This document shows, one piece after another, positions 6,359 to 10,702 of a DNA stretch of 10,702 nt; positions within the stretch are counted from its first letter, which is position 1; each line of letters starts with the position of its first letter. A program made the position numbers and the translations under genes. The notes below the pieces were generated by a model. It saw only the letters and a list, made by a program, of their open reading frames with translations. It did no database searches and was not told where the DNA came from. This DNA comes from Candidatus Aerophobota bacterium (lineage in GTDB: Bacteria; Aerophobota; Aerophobia; Aerophobales; B3-G15): contig JAUWJM010000047.1 of NCBI GenBank assembly GCA_030607715.1, forward strand, positions 1-10,702, written 5' to 3'.

Positions 6359-8286
6359 TCATCCCTGGATAGCCTGAATTGTGGCTTGCACTAAAGAGTT
6401 TATATCCAGTCCCTGCATCTTAAACAAATCATCAGGTTTCCCAGAGCCGGCATAACCACTCAGTCCTAATTTGCGAAAACGAGGGGAAAGGGAATTCTCG
6501 GCTAAAAAATTAGCTACAATACTACCCAAACCAGTTTTAACATTGTGATCCTCATAGGTAATAATTACACCTGTTCGGGCAGCTTCTCTTATCACTCTAA
6601 CATCTATATCACTCAAACAGGCAATATTTATTACCTTTACATAGTAATCCTTTTTCTTTAAGATCTCCCAGGCCTTAATAGCTCGATATAGCATACCTCC
6701 CATAGAAATAATGGCTGCTCGATCTCCATCCCTTACTATATCTGCTTTACCATAAATAAATTCATAAGTCCCGGCAAAGAAAGGCTCTCCTTCTTCATTG
6801 AGGATCACGGGGAATTTACTTCGACCCATTCCTACAAAAAAGTTCCCCGGTTGAGCGGCAATGTAACGGACTGCTCGATCAGTCTGATTGGCATCAGCAG
6901 GGACAATCATTCTGTATCCATAGAGATTGTTAATTATCCCGGCATAATCAATGCATTGATGAGTTTTTCCATCCTGTCCTACATCAACTCCATTGTGAGT
7001 GCAAACAAGCTTTAAATTAGCTCGATTAATATCGTTTAACCGATGCTGATTGTAAGTTTCATCTACTCCAAAGACACCAAAATCAGCAAAAAAGGTAAGA
7101 ACTCCCTGGGTAGAAAGAGCACCAGCTATAGTTGCTGTATTATGCTCCTGGATTCCTCCCTGGAAAAACTCTTGAGGGTAAAGAGAGGCAAATTTATTTG
7201 TTTTCACTGAACCTAAAAGATCACAGTCAAAAACAGCGATAGGGGTTCGATCCTTTTTATCTTTGTTAATTTTAGCTATCTCGGCAAGAGCTTCTCCAAA
7301 GGCACTACGATTATCAATAAGATCCTCTTTTTTGTAAGTATGAGGACTACCAACCTCTATATTTACCTTCTCTACAGGACGCGGCTTCTCCAAAACAGTA
7401 GGTGATGAGCTCTTTCTAAGATTGATATACTTATCAAGGTCGTCTTCCAGGCCAAGCTCAGATAATGCCAATCTACAATCCTTTAAAGAAAGGGGCTTTC
7501 CATGATACTCAAATTTATCCTCCATAAAAGAGACTCCCTTGCTCATAATAGTATGAGCTAAAATAGCCACGGGAGATTCTCTATTTATCACTGCTTCTCG
7601 CAGGGCCTGATAAATTTCTTGATAACTGTGACCATTAACTTCCAGAACTTGCCATCCATCAGAGAGGTAATTCTCTTTTATCCTCTGGGGCATAATCTCA
7701 TTAAAGGTCCGCTAAGTTGCAAACGGTTGTAATCAACAATCACTGTGAGATTATTAAGAGAATATTTTTTAGTAAAACGTCTGGCCTCCCCAATTTGACC
7801 TTTTGATTGCTCCCCATCACCCATTACCACAAAAACTTGAAAGCTTTTATTTTGAATCTTAGAGGTCAGAGCAAAACCACACCCTGCAGATAAACCCTGG
7901 CCCAAGTTGCCTGTGCCCCATTCCACTCCCGGAACATCTCTTTCCACATGTCCTTCAAAAAGACTACCTGCCCTTCGAAAATTAGCAATAACACTGTCAA
8001 TATCAAAAAATCCTAAACGTGCCAGAGTAGCATAAACTCCTGGAGAGGTATGGCCATGGCTAATCACTATTCTATCTCTATCAGGAGAGTAAGGGTTATC
8101 TGGATAAATCCGAGCACAGGAGTATAAAGTTAAATAAATGTCTATTGAAGACATAGAACCTCCTGGATGACCTGAGCCAGCCACGGTGGTCATCTTTAAA
8201 ATATCTCCCCGACTGAGTCGGGCAAGTCTTTTTAGCCTGGCTATCTTCTCCTCATTTAACTTCTCTTCATTGAACCCCCATCGCAT
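6359..8286 (-). pseudogene. tkt: Transketolase, full length but with a one-base frameshift near 7700
   Basis: Transketolase moves two-carbon ketol units between sugar phosphates with thiamine diphosphate (non-oxidative pentose phosphate pathway). The first frame (8286 to 7678, 202 codons) carries GSGHPGG (37-43), SHGHTSP (76-82), GTGNLGQG (124-131) and the cofactor motif GDGEQ (156-160) through N187. It then reads wrongly from GPL into MRLCPRG and stops. The second frame (to 6359) supplies NEIMPQRIKENYLSDGW and the rest: pyrimidine domain with probable catalytic Glu in GGIQEHN (second-frame residue 183), DGKTHQ (241-246) and the C-terminal domain. Adding one A (TTAAT to TTAAAT) rejoins them as about 642 residues, the normal single-chain length. 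Naturally split transketolases divide later, between domains, so this break is not a subunit boundary. AAGGAGG lies 8 nt before the ATG. It follows ferredoxin by 56 nt. DXP synthase is less likely from the motifs. Confidence 0.9.
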
Positions 8287-8342
8287 TATATTAACCTCCT
8301 TAATTTACTTTACCTCATTAAGTAACAAGCATCTAACAGGAT

Positions 8343-8540
8343 TTACTCTTCCTCATAATTAATAGCCTCACTGGGACACTCCTCAACTGCTTCCTTTATT
8401 TCCTCCTCATACTCATTAAAATCAACATTTTCTTTTACCATAGCTATATCATCAAGTTCAAAAACTTCCGGGCAACTGTCCTCACAGATTCCACAACCTG
8501 TGCAAGCATCCTCATCAATCCATACTTTTGTTATTCCCAT
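8343..8540 (-). CDS. Single-cluster [4Fe-4S] ferredoxin
   Basis: A 65-residue acidic electron carrier of the one-cluster type found in Thermotoga, Desulfovibrio and many anaerobes. Cluster ligands are C13, C16 and C19 (CTGCGIC) plus C55 in ECP near the C-terminus. C23 (SCP) is extra. In related ferredoxins the matching cysteine pairs in a disulfide or is a spare, but no second free partner is seen here. The second cluster motif is lost. The start is supported by GGAGG 6 nt upstream of ATG 8540. It is the first gene of a transcript that continues into transketolase after 56 nt. Its redox partner is not encoded here. The link with transketolase looks like co-transcription rather than a shared reaction. 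Confidence 0.95.
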   Translation of the reverse strand: MGITKVWIDEDACTGCGICEDSCPEVFELDDIAMVKENVDFNEYEEEIKEAVEECPSEAINYEEE

Positions 8541-8575
8541 TCTTTCCTCCTTCTTTTTAATTGTTAATTTTTTAA

Positions 8576-8608
8576 ATTATAAATTATCAAATCTATCTCC
8601 AATGTCAA
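8576..8608 (-). promoter_or_regulatory. Promoter region of ferredoxin-transketolase operon
   Basis: On the minus strand a perfect TTGACA (plus 8603-8608) and a perfect TATAAT (plus 8576-8581) lie upstream of the ferredoxin ATG. The 21-nt spacing is too long for a standard promoter; a poorer -10 (TAATTT) fits at 16 nt. The location and boxes support a promoter here, but the exact -10 is uncertain. Confidence 0.35.
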
Positions 8609-8624
8609 GTGAAAAAACTTGACA
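8603..8624. repeat. Perfect inverted repeat holding divergent TTGACA boxes
   Basis: TGTCAAGT (8603-8610), six bases GAAAAA, then ACTTGACA (8617-8624). The two 8-base arms are exact reverse complements and each contains TTGACA, one on each strand, pointing away from the centre. It sits between the ferredoxin operon (minus) and the trp genes (plus). It may be back-to-back -35 boxes or an operator that controls both directions. Confidence 0.7.
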
Positions 8625-8647
8625 AAATTTTTATCTTTGCTAAAAAT
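8619..8647 (+). promoter_or_regulatory. trp operon promoter
   Basis: A perfect TTGACA (8619-8624) is followed by TAAAAA (8641-8646, 16-nt spacer) or AAAAAT (8642-8647, 17-nt spacer), each 4 of 6 to TATAAT. Predicted transcription start is about 8652-8655, which leaves a leader of about 230 nt before trpE, ending in an attenuator. Confidence 0.5.
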
Positions 8648-8653
8648 ACTACT

Positions 8654-8725
8654 ATGGATACAAAGGCAGTGAATATTTACAAGTATACATCTGTTAAAAA
8701 ATCAGGAAAGAGATGGAGGTTTTAA
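8654..8725 (+). CDS. Possible 23-codon leader peptide with one Trp codon
   Basis: A short frame, ATG at 8654 to TAA at 8725, ends in KRWRF with a single TGG (8714-8716) near its end. No Shine-Dalgarno site precedes it, and the predicted transcription start falls almost on the ATG, so translation would have to be leaderless. A second 25-codon frame (ATG 8713 to TAA 8790) overlaps it and does have AGGA at 8704-8707. Neither has the clustered Trp codons of classical trpL. Either could be chance or a relic. Confidence 0.15.
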   Translation: MDTKAVNIYKYTSVKKSGKRWRF

Positions 8726-8783
8726 CAAAGTATGGAAAAGTAATACTAAAAAAAAAAGTAAAAATCAGGGAAGATTTAGCTTT

Positions 8784-8836
8784 AAGATAAGAAAAGATTA
8801 GATTAGAAATAGAAAGATTAGATGAGATGAGACCAG
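8784..8836 (+). promoter_or_regulatory. TRAP (MtrB)-like RNA target: eleven NAG triplets in 53 nt
   Basis: Triplets start at 8784, 8789, 8794, 8799, 8804, 8810, 8814, 8819, 8824, 8829 and 8834: AAG, AAG, AAG, UAG, UAG, UAG, AAG, UAG, GAG, GAG, CAG. Spacers are 2,2,2,2,3,1,2,2,2,2 nt, six of them AU. TRAP, an 11-subunit tryptophan-activated protein known from Bacillus, wraps RNA round its rim, one NAG (GAG and UAG preferred) per subunit, with 2-3 nt spacing. Eleven triplets, a 53-nt span and placement just before a terminator upstream of trpE all match. Six of eleven are the preferred GAG/UAG; AAG and CAG are weaker. Further NAGs at 8766, 8771 and 8777 are looser. The mtrB gene is not in the window. 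Confidence 0.6.
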
Positions 8837-8853
8837 AAAATAGGCCCATCTTG
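8823..8853 (+). promoter_or_regulatory. Predicted antiterminator hairpin of the trp leader
   Basis: Bases 8823-8829 (TGAGATG) can pair with 8847-8853 (CATCTTG): five Watson-Crick and two G-U pairs, plus G8831-C8845 after one mismatch. The right arm uses bases of the terminator stem (8841-8848 and 8852-8859), so both hairpins cannot form together. The left arm contains the GAG triplets at 8824 and 8829, so a TRAP-like protein bound there would block it and allow termination. Alternatively AGACC (8830-8834) could pair with GGTCT (8854-8858). The stem is short and its energy has not been calculated. Confidence 0.45.
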
Positions 8854-8866
8854 GGTCTATTTTTTT
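8841..8866 (+). terminator. Intrinsic terminator (attenuator) upstream of trpE
   Basis: TAGGCCCA (8841-8848) and TGGGTCTA (8852-8859) form an 8-bp stem with one G-T wobble and a 3-nt loop, followed by seven T residues (8860-8866). It ends 18 nt before the trpE start codon and upstream of its ribosome site. No gene on the plus strand precedes it, so its use must be to stop the trp leader transcript: a transcription attenuator. Confidence 0.85.
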
Positions 8867-8884
8867 GGGAATAGAGGAGGTAAA

Positions 8885-10393
8885 ATGTATTATCCTGAAT
8901 TTAATGAGTTTGAAGGACTTTGCGGGCAGGGTAATTTAATCCCTGTTTATAGAGAGATACTTGCCGATTTGGAAACTCCTGTTTCTGCTTTTATAAAGCT
9001 TCATTCTGAAGAGATAGGAAAATGGGGGAATTATACCTATCTTCTGGAAAGTGTGGAAAGAGGAGAGCGCCTGGGTAGATACTCTTTTTTGGGGATTGAT
9101 CCATTTATGATTTTCCAGAGTAAAGACAAAAAAGCCTATTTATTTGATTCAACAGGAAAAGTAGAAACCTATGAACTTAAAAATGACCCTCTGGATATCT
9201 TAAAAAAGATTATGCACCGATTTAAAGTGGTCAATCTCCCCCTTCTTCCCATCTTCTTTGGGGGTGCAGTTGGTTACATTGGATACGATGTGGTTAAATT
9301 TTGGGAGAGGATTCCTTCCCTGAATAAGGAAGATTCAGGTTTTCCTGATTGTCTTTTTATCTTTACCAGAAGTATGGTTATATTTGATCATCTGGATCAC
9401 AGGATAAAAATTATAAGTTTTGCCTTTTTAAATGGAGAATCTCCAAAAAAAATCTACCGAGAAACAAAGGAAAGAATTGAACAAATAATCCTTAAACTAA
9501 GACGTATATTACCAGACCTGCAGAGTATCAGAAAAGCTAATCAAGAGAAAAATGAAGTTAAGTCTAACTTTTCTCAGGATGATTTTATAAAAGCTGTGAA
9601 TCAATCTAAGGAATATATAAGGGATGGGGATATCTTTCAGGTTGTCTTATCCCGGAGATTCAGTAGAAAAATTTACTCCTCTCCATTTGATATCTATAGA
9701 GTTTTGAGGTCTTTAAATCCCTCTCCTTATATGTACTTTTTAAAATTTGGCGATTTTTCTATAGTGGGATCTTCGCCAGAAATTCTGGTGCGTAAGGAGG
9801 AAGACAATGTTATACTAAGACCAATTGCCGGAACAAAACCCAGAGGAAGATCCGAGGAAGATGATACTAAATTAGCCGAGGAGCTTTTCAAAGATGATAA
9901 GGAAAGAGCTGAGCATATAATGTTGGTTGATCTTGGTCGAAATGATCTGGGAAGAGTCTGCGATTATGGAACAGTAAAGATCAAGGAGCTTCTTTCTCTT
10001 GAGAAATATTCCCATGTTATGCACCTTGTTTCCGAGGTTCATGGGCATTTGCGTAAGGGGTTAGACCAATTTGATCTTTTGCGAGCATGTTTTCCTGCAG
10101 GAACTGTCTCTGGAGCACCTAAAGTAAGAGCTATGCAGATAATTGAAGAGCTTGAACCTTCTTCTCGGGGACCATACGCAGGAGCTCTTGGCTATTTTAG
10201 CTTTTCGGGCAATATGGATACCTGTATAACTATTCGCACCATGATAATTCAAAATAATATAGCTTATATCCAGGCCGGAGCGGGAATTGTTGCTGATTCT
10301 ATTCCAGAAAATGAACTTAAGGAAACTATGAACAAAGCTAAAGCTCTAATCACAGCCATAGAGCTTACCGAAGGGGGAGCAGGATGGTTATAG
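8885..10393 (+). CDS. trpE: Anthranilate synthase component I
   Basis: Makes anthranilate from chorismate with ammonia supplied by the TrpG glutaminase: the first committed step of tryptophan synthesis, in the cytoplasm. At 502 residues it has the normal length. The N-terminal domain carries LLES (53-56), ten residues, then S67, the tryptophan feedback-binding signature. This favours TrpE over PabB. The chorismate-binding domain shows PIAGTKPRG (313-321), RNDLGRV (352-358), [12 protein letters not shown] (406-417) and AGAGIVADS (464-472). GAGGAGG (8874-8880) is 4 nt before the ATG. The stop overlaps the trpG start by 10 nt, so the two are translationally coupled. Expression is predicted to be controlled by the attenuator just upstream. 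Confidence 0.97.
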   Translation: MYYPEFNEFEGLCGQGNLIPVYREILADLETPVSAFIKLHSEEIGKWGNYTYLLESVERGERLGRYSFLGIDPFMIFQSKDKKAYLFDSTGKVETYELKNDPLDILKKIMHRFKVVNLPLLPIFFGGAVGYIGYDVVKFWERIPSLNKEDSGFPDCLFIFTRSMVIFDHLDHRIKIISFAFLNGESPKKIYRETKERIEQIILKLRRILPDLQSIRKANQEKNEVKSNFSQDDFIKAVNQSKEYIRDGDIFQVVLSRRFSRKIYSSPFDIYRVLRSLNPSPYMYFLKFGDFSIVGSSPEILVRKEEDNVILRPIAGTKPRGRSEEDDTKLAEELFKDDKERAEHIMLVDLGRNDLGRVCDYGTVKIKELLSLEKYSHVMHLVSEVHGHLRKGLDQFDLLRACFPAGTVSGAPKVRAMQIIEELEPSSRGPYAGALGYFSFSGNMDTCITIRTMIIQNNIAYIQAGAGIVADSIPENELKETMNKAKALITAIELTEGGAGWL

Positions 10394-10702
10394 TAATTGA
10401 TAACTACGATTCCTTTGTTTATAACCTGGTTCAATATCTGGGCGAGCTGGGAGAGACAATAGAGGTCTACCGAAATGATAAAATATCACTGCAAAAAATA
10501 GAGGAGAAAAGACCCCAGGCAATTGTTATATCTCCTGGACCGGGGAGACCACCTGATGCTGGTATATCTAATCAGGTGGTTGAACATTTTACCGGCCTTA
10601 TTCCCATCCTCGGGGTATGTCTTGGTCATCAGTGTATCGGAGAAGTTTTCGGGCGGGAAATTGCTAGAGCTAAAAAATTAATCCATGGAAAAACCTCCCT
10701 AA
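10384..10702 (+). CDS. trpG: Anthranilate synthase component II (glutamine amidotransferase), cut by window end
   Basis: Class I glutaminase that releases ammonia from glutamine for TrpE. Only the first 106 codons are seen, about half of the usual 190. It begins [15 protein letters not shown], the family N-terminus, has the oxyanion-hole region SPGPGRPPDAG (50-60) and the nucleophile C79 in GVCLGHQ. The catalytic His and Glu lie beyond the window. The ATG at 10384 overlaps the end of trpE, with a GGGGGAG ribosome site at about 10373-10379 inside trpE. Because the same subunit often also serves PabB, it could be shared with folate synthesis, but its position makes TrpG the main call. Further trp genes probably follow. 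Confidence 0.96.
   Translation, partial: MVIVIDNYDSFVYNLVQYLGELGETIEVYRNDKISLQKIEEKRPQAIVISPGPGRPPDAGISNQVVEHFTGLIPILGVCLGHQCIGEVFGREIARAKKLIHGKTSL

Noticed and set aside
6359..8286. A natural two-gene split transketolase (N and C subunits)
   Set aside because: The break lies inside the thiamine-binding domain at residue 195 and is cured by one base. Natural splits occur between domains, later in the protein.
8654..8725. Classical ribosome-mediated trpL attenuation as the main mechanism
   Set aside because: Only one Trp codon, no ribosome site, and the stop codon is over 100 nt from the terminator, so a stalled ribosome would not overlap the hairpins.
8654..8884. T-box riboswitch upstream of trpE
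   Set aside because: No T-box consensus (AGGGTGGNACCGCG-like) or specifier-loop layout is visible before the terminator.

Overview
The window is low-GC bacterial DNA. It has strong Shine-Dalgarno sites, sigma70-type promoter boxes and compact operons. The gene set suits an anaerobic, fermentative, sugar-importing bacterium: a sugar-type ABC importer, a URO-D superfamily protein, a one-cluster [4Fe-4S] ferredoxin, transketolase and tryptophan synthesis. Candidate lineages are Atribacterota-like or other deep anaerobes, or a Firmicute. This placement is inference from gene content only; no rRNA or marker gene is present. No tRNA, rRNA, CRISPR array, insertion sequence or prophage was found.

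Positions 97-5872, minus strand, read right to left: a frame-disrupted sugar-binding protein, two membrane permeases, a URO-D family protein and a soluble arylsulfotransferase-like beta-propeller. No ATPase, regulator or glycosidase lies inside the window. A 31-nt perfect palindrome separates the binding-protein gene from the first permease. The operon is preceded by a 486-nt non-coding gap with a good promoter (TTGACA, 17 nt, TATTAT) about 340 nt upstream of the first gene, and a second inverted repeat around a TATAAT box.

Positions 6359-8540, minus strand: a ferredoxin followed by a full-length transketolase whose frame is broken by what looks like one missing A. The binding-protein frameshift can also be repaired by one A. 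Sequencing error or real decay are both possible.

Positions 8541-10702: a divergent control region, then trpE and the first 106 codons of trpG on the plus strand. The divergent promoters share a perfect inverted repeat containing TTGACA on both strands.

The most interesting feature is the trp leader. Immediately before an intrinsic terminator upstream of trpE there are eleven NAG triplets in exactly 53 nt, nearly all spaced by two bases, mostly AU. This is the architecture of a TRAP (MtrB) RNA target. The last triplets lie in a sequence that can form an antiterminator hairpin mutually exclusive with the terminator. This predicts TRAP-like, tryptophan-responsive attenuation. Feedback by tryptophan on TrpE itself is also predicted from its LLES motif.
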